A stretch of DNA of 64,000 bases from Balaenoptera acutorostrata (lineage: Eukaryota; Chordata; Mammalia; Artiodactyla; Balaenopteridae): contig NC_080067.1 of NCBI RefSeq assembly GCF_949987535.1, positions 3,348,001-3,412,000 of the forward strand, in the 5' to 3' direction. A program made the position numbers and the translations under genes. The notes under the pieces were generated by a model. The model was not told the DNA's origin, searched no databases, and worked only from the letters and a program-made list of their open reading frames with translations. Positions 45,156 to 57,595 of this stretch are shown piece by piece. Numbering within the stretch: the first letter of the stretch is position 1; the number at the start of each line of letters is the position of its first letter.

Positions 45156-46363
45156 TCCAGCTATCAGATGTTGACACTGTCACCAGTAAGTTACATTCTG
45201 AGTCACAGTCTGCACGGTCTAGCATACGTGCTACCCTGAGCCTCTAAGGCCCTGTCTGAACTGTTATTGCTTAATAATCTAGAACGAGAACACTTCTGAA
45301 TCCCACCCTACCGAGTTTGCAACATCCTGTGGATGCAACTAAATCCTAGGGCACAAATGACATCATCATGGCTGCATCTCTGCTTCCTCATCTCTTGACC
45401 AAGGTCACTTCACATAGCAGGTGGGATGCCATCAGCACCCCTAACTTTCACATCACACTAGTTGAATGCCCACATTTTCAGGGGATAAGTACCAAAGAGG
45501 ACTCTCATTGGCCCAACTTGGGTCATGTGTACATCCCAGTGTCCAAAAAGTAGGACATTCTATGTCTCCTGGTCACTTGGCCACTGGTGAGCATGGAGGG
45601 CCCTGGCTAAACCAAACAGAATGTGTTCCTTTATAGGAAAAAGTCCTCTTGCTATATACATTTGTGTTCCTGGAAGTAGGAGAAAGACATGCCAGGCAGG
45701 CAGAAACAACTATCCACTTCAGGTATCGACCACACAGCAGGTGCACTAAAGCTTTTATTTGATGGAGGCAGTCGTGGATGTGACAATGTGAAAACATTGG
45801 CTTTTGTCGTTCTTTAGAGAGGGTTGAATTTTTACCTGGCAGGCATTTAGTCTTCTGGCAGATGAGCTGGAGCTAGCCTTGGCTTTAGGCTTTGTTGGGG
45901 ACAATCTAGAGTGGTCATTACTCTAGGACTAGAGCCGTCCTTCTAAGGTATTGCATTTTGGGGGTCTTAGCTGAATCTTGGGAGAGTTGAGCAAGGTCTC
46001 TTTCCTCTGGCTGGCTGGAACCCCATCTCCTGACAGTGTGCAACCTTCAGAAACTCTGCTTACAGAACAGCTGTTTTGCCTAGACCTTGGGTATGCTCTG
46101 CTGAATATTCGGCTAAAAGCTCAAGGGAACCTGTCTGCATATTTCAGGAGTTCTTTCATTCTGCAGCTTCTTCATTACCCTGCCCCACAAGTTCCTGCTA
46201 TATCTGCCACCCAGATCTCAGTTTCCTCCACGCAGCTGCTCTCTGCTTGGACTTCCCTTCCCTGAGCTGCAGCATGAAAAGTGCCCCCAGGCAGAAAGCC
46301 AAGAAAGCTCATCTCCCGAATGCACTATCTGTTGTCCAGTGCCTGAAACTGTGGCTTCAAGAC
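45156..46363. other. Unique DNA, no gene seen
   Basis: Frames at 45978-46265 and 46076-46426 overlap in different frames, without recognisable domains. No repeat family assigned. Confidence 0.45.
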
Positions 46364-47351
46364 TTGGTCCAGGGGTTTTTTTGTTTCTTGTTTTCTGTTA
46401 TTTTTAACATCTTTATTGGAATATAATTGCTTTACATTGTTGTGTTAGTTGCTGCTGTATAACAAAGTGACTCAGCTATACATATACATATATGCCCATA
46501 CCCCCTCCCCCTTGTGTCTCCCTCCCACCCTCCCTATCCCACCCCTCTAGGTGGACACAAAGCACCGAGCTGATCTCCCCGTGCTACGCGGGTGCTTCCC
46601 ACTAGCTATCTATTTCACGTTTGGTAGTGTATATATGTCCATGCCACTCTCTCACTTCATCCCAGCTTACCCTTCCCCCTCCCCGTGTCCTTAAGTCCAT
46701 TCTCTACGTCTCTGTCTTTATTCCTGTCCTGCCCCTAAGCTCTTTAGAACCCTTTTTTTTTTAGATTCCATATGTATGTGTTAGCATATGGTATTTGTTT
46801 TTCTCTTTCTGACTGACTTCACTCTGTATGACAGACTCTAGGTCCATCCACCTCACTATAAATAACTCAATTTCGTTTCTTTTTATGGCTGAGTAATATT
46901 CCATTGTATATATGTGCCACATCTTCTTTATCCATTCCTCTGTCGACGGACACTTAGGTTGCTCCCATGTCCTGGCTATTGTAAATAGTGCTGCAATGAA
47001 CATTGTGGTACATGACTCTTTTTGAATTATGGTTTTCTCAGGGTATATGCCCAGTAGTGGGATTGCTGGGTCATATGGTAGTTCTATTTTTAGGTTTTTA
47101 AGGAACCTCCATACTGTTCTCCATAGTGGCTGTATCAATTTACATTCCCATCAACAGTGCAAGAGGGTTCCCTTTTCTCCACACCCTCTCCAGCATTCAC
47201 TGTTTGTAGATTTTTTGATGATGGCCATTCTGACTGGTGTTAGGTGATACCTCACTGTGGTTTTGATTTGCATTTATCTAATGATTAGTGACGTTGAGCA
47301 TCCTTTCATGTGTTTGTTGGCAATCTGTACATCTTCTTTGGTTGGTCCAGG
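46364..47351 (-). mobile_element. 5'-truncated young L1, antisense, with TSD
   Basis: About 970 bp: T-rich tail, cetartiodactyl L1 3' UTR (GTTAGTTGCTGCTGTATAAC, GGTGCTTCCCACTAGCTATC) and the end of ORF2. Duplication TTGGTCCAGG at 46364-46373 and 47342-47351. Confidence 0.95.
46761..47138 (-). pseudogene. L1 ORF2 C-terminal fragment, open over 125 codons
   Basis: Contains [54 protein letters not shown] and ends YHMLTHTYGI. An uninterrupted frame and good match suggest a fairly recent insertion. The RT and endonuclease domains are absent, so it is inactive. Confidence 0.93.
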
Positions 47352-47680
47352 TTTATCGTTGCTAACGTCCATTCATCCCTTAGAGCAGGTGTGAGGCTAC
47401 AACTGAAGCACAAATAGATTTGCTCCATCACCAAGCTCGGCTCTATACGCAAGGCTACTTTATATTCACAGAAAGTTTCCCCAAAATGCTGAGGACAAGT
47501 TTAAGCCCCTGTAAATGAGTTATGGGAGCTGGTAACTTAATCTGGGGTCAATCCTTTGTGAAAAGCTAATAATTCTTTCCTAATTTATGTACATTTCTGT
47601 AAATTCTAATGTTTATTTATCTCTTTATTTTCTTTTAAGTGGGGATACGATCATCAGTTGAAACAGCTTTGGAATAAGAG
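47352..47680. other. Unique DNA, no gene seen
   Basis: Nothing recognisable. Confidence 0.4.
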
Positions 47681-47845
47681 AAAGAGAAATGGACTTAGAG
47701 TCAGAATATCTGGCTTCAAATCCCAGTGGACCTCAACATCCTTGGGCTTGAGGTTGTCTGTAAAATGGGGGTGAAAATACCAACTTTTTGGACTTGTAAT
47801 GATAATGTTGAGAGTACTTTCCAGACTCTTGTTATTTTCTGTTAA
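47681..47845 (+). mobile_element. MIR SINE (sense)
   Basis: ATGGACTTAGAGTCAGAATA, CTGGCTTCAAATCCCAGTGG and GTCTGTAAAATGGGGGTGAA are MIR landmarks, with the middle shortened. Confidence 0.78.
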
Positions 47846-50024
47846 TTGTAGTATAGGAGACTAGACAAATTTAGAATTAGGTGACATGGAAACATGTTCT
47901 TGAAGTAGCTTTTTTTCTTTTTTTTCTGTATAGCTAAATGTAATATTAATAGAATGTTTGAACATAAAGCATTTCAGAGCAACCAAAAAAATTATTATTT
48001 AAAAGGAAGACAGTGTATGCCACTTTAAAATATGTCTGTTAGCACTTGGCTTTGCCTTAGAGAAGTTTGCATTTCTTTGCTATTAATCCCTGAGTCATAA
48101 AATCTGAGCCTTTGTAAAAGAAAAGTAAAGCAGAGGGAAAAAATGTGTGCAAAAGAATTTGTGTATTTGAGTTTTGGGTCTCTAGTGTTTAACAGTTTCA
48201 TAATCCAGGTTTATAACTTGTTGAGAACAACAGACTAACTATTTCAAGTACACTAGCTTTGCTAAAGATTAACTTTTTACATGCCTGGCAAATATGGTCA
48301 AATTTAAGCTTTGCGGGTAATAGAGAGGAATATTTTCCATCACTGCCTGTGTTCTGGATTTTTAGTAAGATACTAACACCCATCCTCTTTGAGTGTGTTA
48401 AGTTCATCTGCAACCAACGTGATTTAAACATTGTATCTTAGCTCACATACTCTTAGAGGAAAGTGAAATAAGTAGGCCTTGAGAAACCAAAACTTCATTT
48501 TATCCTCATGTTACTTTTTATATCTGTTTGTATTCATTTTATATTCTCATTGAAATATAGAGAAAAATAAAATATTTGAGAATCCTCATCCTAATATACA
48601 TAGTCTGACCTGGATTCAACAAATGCTTTAATTCACAGTCATCTTATATGATTTGAAAATTTTATCATTACTCAATTTCTTTTTAAATCATAGTATCAAT
48701 CTTAAAGACATTTTATTCCCGCAAGAAGTTATACAACATTTTATTAATCTTAAAAAGGACATTATAAATGCATACACACATAAGCAAACATATACTGAAA
48801 CACTTTACACATACATACATACACATTCTTAAATATTATAAGGCATAATAGGAACAAACAATTATATATATGTATTCTGTTTCTACATACTTTTCCATTG
48901 TAGCTTCAGGGTGAATATTTGTTTTAAAAACCACGTGCTTTGGTATTACGTCTATCTTTACCTATAAGCTTATGATGTTGTCTCAGGAAATGTTTAGTGT
49001 TTAAGATTCGTTGTGAGCAGACCCAAAATTAATACAGTGTTGTGCAGATTAAATCTATACCATTTGATTGAGCACATCCCCGGTGTCTTTTTTTCTACTT
49101 AAAATAGTTGAATGACTTTGGCTAATGACGAAAACGATCTTCTTTGCTTCTTTGGTTTTCCATCAGCAGTGCGTCAGAAGGTGACTGCAAGACTGTAGGT
49201 CTGATGACCTGGTGTTTGTTTCTTGCGATGCCCAGCTGCCTTGTCCGTTTCCACTGAGGGCTTGTCACGGGTCTGTGTGGCCTGTGCGCGTGTCACCCCA
49301 GCAAGCGTGGGAAGGCAGCTACCTTTGTGTGCTTGTTCGCGCAGCCGGGAGGCGTGGCTGGCCTCCAGGGCATCCGCTGAAGACCCTGAGTGCCTGGACC
49401 ATTTGGGAGGTCATATGATAGGGGCATCACCGGTGGATACACGGCATCCCCTTGCTTTCAGAACAGGTCAGGAGGAGGCAAAAGGACCCGTGCTGACTTC
49501 TTTGCAGTGTGTTTGTACATAGATGATCACCCCAGATCATGGGAAAGAGCAAGCCTGGAGGCTCCCTTTGGTTTACGAGAGCCAGGATCTCACACCAAGG
49601 AGCCTTGTTTGAAAACTAACAGTCTGGACTTTGGTCTTTGCTGAGGTATTCCAACTCTTTTTTAAAGTCACAGAACTTTTTTCAAAAGAAATCTTCATTT
49701 GGCACCCAATATGTAAAACCGATGAATGCTTTAATTCACATCTGGATGAGAGGATACAGGGTTTTTCCCCTTATGCCTTATCCCCTTCCCTGGCCCTGAG
49801 AAGACCCCTAGGCCCCTTGAGGCTCTATGAAGCATACTCTGAAAACCATGGCCCAAGCAGACCTGTAGGATGTCTGCTGGCCCAAAACATGCCCACTTCT
49901 CACATTGCTTTCGATGGGAGTCCTGAACTTGCTGCCACGTTTTCAGAAGTCTTTGTTTTTCACAGTGATGGGGGAGGCATCTTGGTGCCGCAGTGAAGTC
50001 CCCGTTACTGAGGGACTTGGAGCA
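47846..50024. other. Unique DNA, no convincing gene
   Basis: 2.2 kb without a recognised repeat. A GC-richer patch at 49220-49440 and overlapping opposed frames (49631-49996 plus, 49731-50195 minus, 121-154 codons) show no recognisable domain; mutual overlap argues for chance. Confidence 0.45.
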
Positions 50025-50110
50025 CGTGGTCTGACTTCCAGGACTTTGGCCCCCCCCATCTGTAAAACGAGGATGGTCAGGCAGGCATGGAAGATGCTGG
50101 AGCTCTTTGG
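50025..50110 (+). mobile_element. Possible MIR fragment (sense)
   Basis: GTCTGACTTCCAGGACTTTG and CCATCTGTAAAACGAGGATG resemble the MIR core. Confidence 0.4.
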
Positions 50111-50356
50111 CTGAAAGATACACTCTCAGTGGGATGGGACTGAAAGGGTCTGTTGCTGTCTGATGCATCCCAGTGTACATGTGTCCCTGGATCACTTCAG
50201 CGACAGCTTCTCGGGTCCATTCGGTTGTAGCTGGGCAGGGTCATAACAACTGGAGCACACCAGTGTCTGCAGAAGAAATGTCTAAGGCTGAGTTTCCCAT
50301 CAGGAAACTTCCTCTCCAGTACCTTGGGCTAGAGAGGGGTTTGAAATTCTTTTATT

Positions 50357-50585
50357 ATTCTTTTTAAGTTTTTATTTTACATTGGAGCATAGTTGCTTCA
50401 CAGTGTTGTGTTAGTTTCAGGCGTACAGGAAAGTGATTCAGTTCTACATATATGTATATCTCTTCTTTTTCAAATTCTTTTCCCATGTAGGTTATGACAG
50501 AATCCTGAGCAGAGCTCCCTGAGCTATACAGCAGGTCCTTGTTGGATATCTGTTTTAAACATAGCCGTGTGTACATGTCAGTAAA
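50357..50585 (-). mobile_element. L1 3' end, antisense
   Basis: GTGTTAGTTTCAGGCGTACA, GAGCTCCCTGAGCTATACAG and CAGGTCCTTGTTGGATATCT are the antisense L1 3' UTR. Target duplications not identified. Confidence 0.88.
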
Positions 50586-50850
50586 TTAACACCGTGATGG
50601 CATGGTTAGGAACGAGAGAATCCGTGTGCTGGAGCTTGTGATGACAACTTCCCACTTGTCTCCCCAGCTCCGCGGATGCGGTGTAGCATCGTGTTGGTAG
50701 CTTGAAATGGCTGTGAGGTACTTAGTACACCTGAAAATCAGCCAGTGCTATAAATTGGGGCTTTGTTTTTTTTCTGAGAGCTGTTTTACCAGCACACCAT
50801 GAGTAGAAGGATTTGAATTACAGACCCGGCGCTCCTCCTCAACACTTTCT
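50586..50850. other. Unique DNA, no gene seen
   Basis: Nothing recognisable. Confidence 0.35.
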
Positions 50851-50955
50851 GCCTCAATTTTCCCCACTCTTAACCTTGGAAGACAATACCTGCTCTGTCT
50901 CGCAGATCTGTTGTGGAAGTCCAAGTGTATGCGAAAGAATCTTGAAAATGAAAAC
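50851..50955 (+). mobile_element. MIR SINE fragment (sense)
   Basis: GCCTCAATTTTCCCCACTCT, AATACCTGCTCTGTCTCGCA and GATCTGTTGTGG follow the MIR core. Confidence 0.5.
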
Positions 50956-51869
50956 GGTTCCAGGAGAAGTGGCAGCGCTGTCATTTCCAGTGATTACTGG
51001 AAAGACAAAGAACATGATGAGTGTGAACTGAACCTATTTCCCTTCATTAAACAGAACAAGTGTCATCATAGCAGATCTTAAAAGCGCAAAATTATATCTG
51101 CTTTTAAAGAATCATACATATCAGGCATAGGTTGAACTACCTTGACATGCATTTAAAGCCATTCTTTAAGATGGAACTGTAGACTGGTAAAGAACAAACA
51201 CCTTCAGCACTTCCCGGGGATAGAAGCACTGGGTCCTGAAGGGGTTCTGTTGGGCACAGCCTCCAAGGTGCCCTGGTTCCAGCCCGGAGCATGTTGCTGC
51301 CTGCTGCGATTGCCGTGACACAGCACAGGTGAGGGGCTGGAAATGATTTTCTCCTTACGGAAGGTGGGAGAAGCTAGACAGTCTCTGACTTTGTGGGTAA
51401 CCCTCATCCAGCCAGACGAGGATCTGGATGAAAGGGTGGCCATGGATGATCTTATCACTGCTGAACATTGCTCCACGGGCTTTCCAATTAAACCTAAAAG
51501 AAACCCCCTACCCCCCAATAAAGCAGTTTACAGACAAATGATTATTATTAATAAGATGATGACATAAAATCTCTACCAAGTAGACTTCAAAGAATGTGAT
51601 CTTCTTCACCTTTTGATTGAGCCTTATCTCCTGTTCCAGAGCACACTTAGTTAAAACCTTCTCTTTTTCGTGGACCAAGACCCTGGATGATGTTACCCTG
51701 GGCCTCTAGGGCTCTTGGGTCAAAATATTTTCATGAGTGGTGTAGACAGACAAACCTGTACCTTTTATTTTGTACTTTAATCGTAAGCTAAATTTATCAC
51801 TTTGAAACTGTGTTTGTCTTAGGTAGAATTTTTAATCTCTTTATTGCTGATAAACACACTGTAAAGGTT
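50956..51869. other. Unique DNA, no gene seen
   Basis: Frames up to 104 codons (51204-51518, minus) show no recognisable domain. Confidence 0.45.
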
Positions 51870-52076
51870 AAGCGAATAGGCTTAAGCATTCGAACTATCT
51901 TAGGGCTCCATCTCTATACCTGCTGTTTCCCTGACCTCCTGCAAGTTTCTTATCCTCCCTAAGCCTCTGTTTCTTCATCCATCAAATGGGGCTAAGAATA
52001 GTCTTTCCTTCCCTGAGGCTCTTTTGAAAATTACACACAAACAGAGCTCACTTAATGTAAAGACATTAACCTCTTT
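51870..52076 (+). mobile_element. MIR SINE (sense)
   Basis: CTGACCTCCTGCAAGTTTCT, AGCCTCTGTTTCTTCATCCA and CAAATGGGGCTAAGAATAGT match MIR. A SINE is inserted at its right end. Confidence 0.72.
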
Positions 52077-52444
52077 AAAGAATGAGTGGGGCTTCCCTGG
52101 TGGCGCAGTGGTTGAGAGTCTGCCTGCTAGTGCAGGGGACACGGGTTCGAGCCCTGGTCTGGGAGGATCCCACATGCCACGGAGCAGCTGGGCCCGTGAG
52201 CCACAATTGCTGAGCCTGCGCGTCTGGAGCCTGTGCCCCGCGACGGGAGGGGCCGCGATAGAGAAAGGCCCGCGCACCGCGATGAAGAGCGGTCCCCGCA
52301 CCGCGATGAAGAGTGGCCCCCGCTTGCCGCAACTGGAGTAAGCCCTCACACGAACCGAAGACCCAACACAGCCAAAAAAATAAATAAATAAATAAATAAA
52401 TAAGAAAATCCTTTAAAAAAAAAAAAAAAAAAAAAAGAATGAGT
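52077..52444 (+). mobile_element. Long CHR-type SINE, sense, young
   Basis: Head GGCTTCCCTGGTGGCGCAGT, B box GGTTCGAGCC at 52144-52153, CpG-rich body with duplicated GCACCGCGATGAAGAG module, (AAAT)n, GAAAATCCTTT, then poly(A). Perfect 11-bp duplication AAAGAATGAGT (52077-52087, 52434-52444). The internal duplication and tail are shared with the antisense copy at 18868-19217. Confidence 0.97.
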
Positions 52445-53884
52445 CAAATGGTCACATGGCCTAAATTCAAGTGGTAACTTCAGTTAGGATCTTGATCAGG
52501 GGTTCCCTGCAGAGAAACTGGAGCCAGAGGGGCCAAAGCTAAAATGAAGCTGCCTCCCAGCTAGGGGAGCCCCAGAAGTCAGTCTGAATTTGTCAGCTGG
52601 CGTTGAGAAGATATGGTGATGTGGGACCTTAAGCGAGGCTTTATGCCTGGTGAGATGCCCTTTGATTATCCATTCTGTTTTACGGGGCTTTCCCCAGACC
52701 AGTGGGGTCCCGAAAGGCTCTTCTGTAACAGTGGAGCACCGTCCCTCCGTTCATCACTCTGCAGACAACTAGCTATGCTGAATGGGCATTCCTCACTGCA
52801 CGGCCTCCTTCTGTTCCTTTGGGCCCACACACGTGCACACATCACACATAACCGCCGTGATCATCCTGCCACCGCACCACAGTAAAGCCAGTGGCACCCA
52901 GGACACGTGAAATAATGGAGCCTGCCAGAAAGAAGAGTCACCCATACATGTTTTTTCCAAAATAAAGATCCCAGCGCAGAGGCGCACCAAGGGCAAGATG
53001 GTGGAAATGGTCTGTCCTGGGCGCTGCAGGCAATGAGGGGGCACATTGTCTATAGAGAATCTAAAAACAATAATAAAGCCGATGAAATGTCAACTGATTC
53101 CGATTATCATCATGCCCTGTTCTAAAGAATCTCAGAAATAAAATACTCCCCCTGAAAAATATATTTTGTTGATCTAAGTTCTAAATTACTGTGGAGTTTC
53201 AGTAATATGTATTTCAGTTTCAAATTAGCACATTTTATGATTTATCTTTTAACAAACATAAATTCTCAGGAAAGTTAATTTGGAGAACTCCCAGGTATCC
53301 AGTGGGTCCCAGCATACAGGACTCAGTTGCACGCCTTAGTTTACAGAGTTAGTTCTTTGAGGTTTGAAGGATGTTCAGTACTTGAGCACTGTTTATATCT
53401 CTAACTCTTAGGGTAGTATGTAGTTAGCATTTAAACAGCTCCAAAATAAACAATGACAGCCCAAGGACTACAGTCAAAGAAACAGAACCTGAGTTACTTC
53501 AGTTCTACCATACTATGTGACCACCTGGAATTTTGATTTGTGTTTTAAATGTAAAACGGTGAAACAGAGTTGTACACTGTGAGTTGCAATATTTTTGCTT
53601 GGTAAGTGCAATTTTTAGTGAAACGTGAAATATATTTGTTTCACGTTATGGTTGTTGTTGAAAAAAGTGTTGTTGTTTAGAGGAGGAGAGAGAGTGTTAC
53701 AAATGACCCAGCCTGGGGTACAATAATACTGCCCCGTTGTTAAGTTCAGACAAATGGATAGACGTCTATCATCCGATGTCTTACAAGGGAAGTTGATTTT
53801 ACTAGTTTCTCTTCATCCTTCCTTTCTGCACTTGTTCCCAAACACAGAGCTCCCTGTGGTGGAAGCAGGGTGCGCAAACAAGGT
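52445..53884. other. Unique DNA, no gene seen
   Basis: No repeat recognised. A 9-bp inverted repeat AACGTGAAA/TTTCACGTT lies near 53620-53646. Confidence 0.45.
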
Positions 53885-54050
53885 ACTTTGAAGCAAGTAG
53901 AGACCTGAATTCAAACCTCAGCTCAGCCCCTCAGCAGCTAGCAGGCCTGGAATGCATTGCTGGATCTCCGCTTGCTCTTTTGCAAAATGCAAATACAGCC
54001 TCGAGGCAGAGTCATGGTCATTAAATCAGATGTCGCATGGAATGTGTCCA
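53885..54050 (+). mobile_element. MIR SINE (sense)
   Basis: GACCTGAATTCAAACCTCAG, CTCAGCCCCTCAGCAGCTAG and TTTGCAAAATGCAAATACAG follow MIR order. Diverged. Confidence 0.62.
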
Positions 54051-54872
54051 CTGGTGCCTCACATGGCAGATACGAGGGCATCTCGACCCTCTCCTTCTTT
54101 CTCCTTTAGGGCCTGCACCGGCATTTATCTGTGTCTGCCAGTGTTCTTAGGATTACCATTGGTTCAAAGTGATATCTACATGATATTTACAACACCGTAT
54201 ATATTCAACAACTAATACATGACCACTGTTTACCATCCCGTCTGTCCCTCTGAACCTCTCTTGACTCCACTTGAAAATGCAACAGTTAAATGAGTGAATT
54301 TCTGAGTTACACTTCAGGTCTAAAACGCTGTGTAAATCCCACCAAATAAGGGAAGTCTTTCTTGCACATACGAAGTGGGAAGGGGACACGCCCGGACATT
54401 GTGAATTCAGGTGTACATGAACTTTCTGTCCTTTTTGACCATTGCTGGGGGAACATAGTTAAGGTAGCCACCGGCAGTGTGTCGAATCACAGCTTTTACT
54501 GGCTTCTGCAGTAAAGGGCATCCATGTATGAAGAAAGGAAAAGGGACACGACTTGTTCGAAACAGATTATTTCATTTTTGTGGATAGTTCAGTTGACATT
54601 TGACAAGACATTTTCAGCTTTTTCTCAACCTTTCTGTCCTCTCCTTCTGTGAAGCTATAGTGTATCTAATCTTCTTTGGTTTATACCTAACATTAATTTT
54701 TCTGATACCGCATGTCTTCTTGGTGGTACACTGTGTCCAACTGGATAAAGGCTATTCTGCCTTTGACTTAGCTTACAGGAGTTGTATACAGGTCAAATTA
54801 GATAACACACAGAAAAGATTTTATAAGTCATAAAGCAGTTACATTGTTAAACATTATTATTATCATCTTATG
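54051..54872. other. Unique DNA, no gene seen
   Basis: Frames up to 87 codons show no recognisable domain. Confidence 0.4.
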
Positions 54873-54940
54873 TAGGGGTTCAGTAAACTGTGACCCACAG
54901 ACCAAATCTAACTCTTTACCTGTTTTTGTGCTAACGTGTT
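54873..54940 (-). mobile_element. MER3-like hAT fragment (antisense)
   Basis: TAGGGGTTCAGTAAACTGTG, CCACAGACCAAATCTAAC and CCTGTTTTTGTG are the reverse of the right end of the element seen at 10832-11054. Confidence 0.6.
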
Positions 54941-55224
54941 CTACTCCCTGTAGGGATGCTGGCTTCAAGTAGGTCTCATGTTTAACTCCCCTTTGTATTG
55001 CGCTCCAGGTTTATGCTTCAGATCCCGGTGCTAGTTCAGTATTTGACCCCATGGCATCTGCAGTTTACTCATCATCTTACCCCTTCTAGATTTTCTGCAA
55101 GCCCAGCAGAACTGCAAACACTTTGCTCATTGCACTCTGGTGGTATTGCTACGGGAAGTCCTTCAGAATATCTGACACAAGTGGAAATCTTCAAAGCATG
55201 TTACATGCCCTAGCATGCCTACTG
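54941..55224. other. Unique DNA, no gene seen
   Basis: Nothing recognisable. Confidence 0.35.
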
Positions 55225-55352
55225 CAGATGAGAAAACAGGAAACTCAAGCAACTATTGCACAGTCTCTCGGCTCTAAATGGCATAGCAGGACTTGAACCC
55301 AGCCTATCTGAGCCCAATCCAAAAGATGGCCTTCTGTACCACACAGCAACCT
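55225..55352 (-). mobile_element. MIR SINE (antisense)
   Basis: GCAGATGAGAAAACAGGAAA, AGCAGGACTTGAACCCAGCC and GATGGCCTTCTGTACCAC are antisense MIR landmarks. Confidence 0.75.
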
Positions 55353-57417
55353 AATCTAGCAAGCCTGACGGTGGGGAACCCCAGGGATGGTTATTTCATG
55401 TCCCTGTTCATCCCAGCGTGGTTGATAAAGACCACAGGGTCTCCACCCCTGGCTGCAGTTTCCAGCTAAAGTGCAATGAATCTCTGTTTAATATATGAAG
55501 GTGTTTTTCCCCGTCCCTTCTTCTGAATTGACCAGGTCCTTAACCACAACCCTGACCTCTTCCCATGAGTGAACGCTCCCTCCCTCCTCAGGGTCCTCAC
55601 CGAGCTCTGCCTGCACCCCTCCCAGTGGTCTTGAACAGTGCACGTTCCTCCCAATCAGCTGAAAGTTCTTTGGTGGTGAGGACCCTACCATCAGAGTCAG
55701 CTTTATACGCTCGGCCTCCAGCTCACTTCCTGGTGAGCAACTGGGACTCAGTACACATTGGTTGAAGGAGTTGTGAATGTGTCATCGGTTCTGTAAATGC
55801 TGGCGAGCGTTAAGAAGGGCAGCTGTGGAAAAGTCGCAGAAAAAAAATGGATATGAACCTCAAGCCCTGATGCATGTCAGTGCAAACAACGTAACTCCAT
55901 GTCCTTAAAACGGTCAGCGTACCCATGCTTCCAGGAAGTAGGGAGCCTGACAGGTTGGTGGGCAAAGACGTGGGTGATGGACGCCAGCAGCAGAGGTTGC
56001 CTCAGCTTCCTACTCCATGGTTGCTCCCTGGCCGTGACCTTCCCCAAGTCTTGGGGGGAAAGGTGACGTGGAAGAGGAACTCTGGCTTGCCCAGCTCACC
56101 CAGGTCTAGTCTAGATGGGCACTTGTGTCTGAGTCACCAGGAGGTGAGAAAATGGGCACAGTTAGGATGCGTGGAGGATGTTAGTTCTACATGGATTGAG
56201 TCAGCTGTAACTCAGTCATGGTTGAGAGCAGTTCATCCCATTGCGTGTATCTCTGCTTCCAAAAAGTAGAACTGGATAGAGTTGTCTTTAAGGGCTGATC
56301 TCTACATTGACTGACACCTCTGGATTAGAGTGAAACTCTGTCCGTAGAATTACATGATCTGGTTTTCCGAAAACCATTCCAATTTCAAATGTCTCCTCCC
56401 ATTTTATTTAAGTGTACCTATACTTGTCAGTCACATTTTGATTTTTAGTTTGGAAAAGGCAATCATATGTTTCAATATGCAAATAATATCTACCCAGCCC
56501 CACTGCTTAATATTGGAAGTAGCCAATTAAACAAATAATTCTGACCTTCCGAATGCATTATATATAGGTTTCTAGCCAATAAATGTAGTTGAGGTCAAAA
56601 TACCCCTCATTAGAACTTCTTATTTCCTTCTTTTCTTTCTAGGTGTACCCAATGTGACAAAAGTACTTTAACTTTCTTTATATTGCTTTGCCAATACATA
56701 GAGATTATTGATGAGGAGAAAAATATACTCCAAAGGAATCTGTATATCTTATGAACTTCCAGAAGCTGTATAAAAATATTTGGTCACTAAGGAAGGAAAT
56801 ATAAGGCATAAGAAAATAATGTGTGCTATTAGATGAGATGTGCTATTACTTTACGCCTGTAAAGTAATTGTACCAGGCAATATTTAAGCTTTTAAAGTTC
56901 AAACTCTTAAAAATAAAATTAATGTTTTTAAGAAAATCAAATTAATTTTTCTAGCTGGTAAAGGCAATCCATATGATAATTGATCATCTTGTTTACAATT
57001 GTCCTATTTCTTTGTGATTCCCAAGTTTATAATAGTGACTTTTAAGGGATTTGCTCTTTACAAAAAAGGTGTCTTATCTATAGCCCAAAGATAAACTGCC
57101 CAGACACCTTATAAAGCAGCCACATTATTAAAGTAGTTTAAGCAGTTCTAGTCAGTTGAAAAGCTTTGGTTTATTTGTTTTTGTAAAGTCCAGCGACACA
57201 AAGTTGGCTGGAGACCCTGGTGTTCATCGCTCCGCCTCTGCAGGCTGTCAGCTTCCAAATGGGGGCAGAGAGAACGTCCTTTCTCCCCCGGGCCTGTTCC
57301 TGCATACTCCTGAGCACCTCAAGTTCACAGGCATGACCTTGACCTCATGGCTCTATGTGGAATGGTGCCCTCTTTCAAATAACTCTTGGGGAAGAAGGCA
57401 GGAAATAATGCTCCTGG

Positions 57418-57456
<39 letters not shown>

Positions 57457-57595
57457 TCAGACTAATAATGTGAGGGTTACATGATTTTTCTTATAAATAC
57501 AGGGCTTGGAAATATGTTTTTGAATTAGGCCGTTTACCTCTACTATGCTAGACATGGAGAATCCTTCACTTCTGGCATATTCTATGTCTGGTAAT
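55353..57595. other. Unique DNA with possible L2 scrap; no gene
   Basis: 55690-55780 (CTCACTTCCTGGTGAGCAAC, ACACATTGGTTGAAGGAG) may be a decayed L2 3' end. 56340-57130 is AT-rich with homeodomain-like TAAT words and an ATGCAAAT octamer at 56478-56485. A 35-A tract lies at 57420-57454. No exon recognised. Confidence 0.4.
57420..57454 (+). repeat. Poly(A) tract, 35 A
   Basis: Uninterrupted run of 35 A. I could not find a target duplication or a recognisable element to its left, so its origin (retrocopy tail or microsatellite) is open. Confidence 0.95.

Noticed and set aside
49631..50195. 121- and 154-codon frames on opposite strands
   Set aside because: They overlap each other, have no recognisable domain and no supporting signals.
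53620..53646. 9-bp inverted repeat AACGTGAAA/TTTCACGTT
   Set aside because: Too short to separate from chance in this window.
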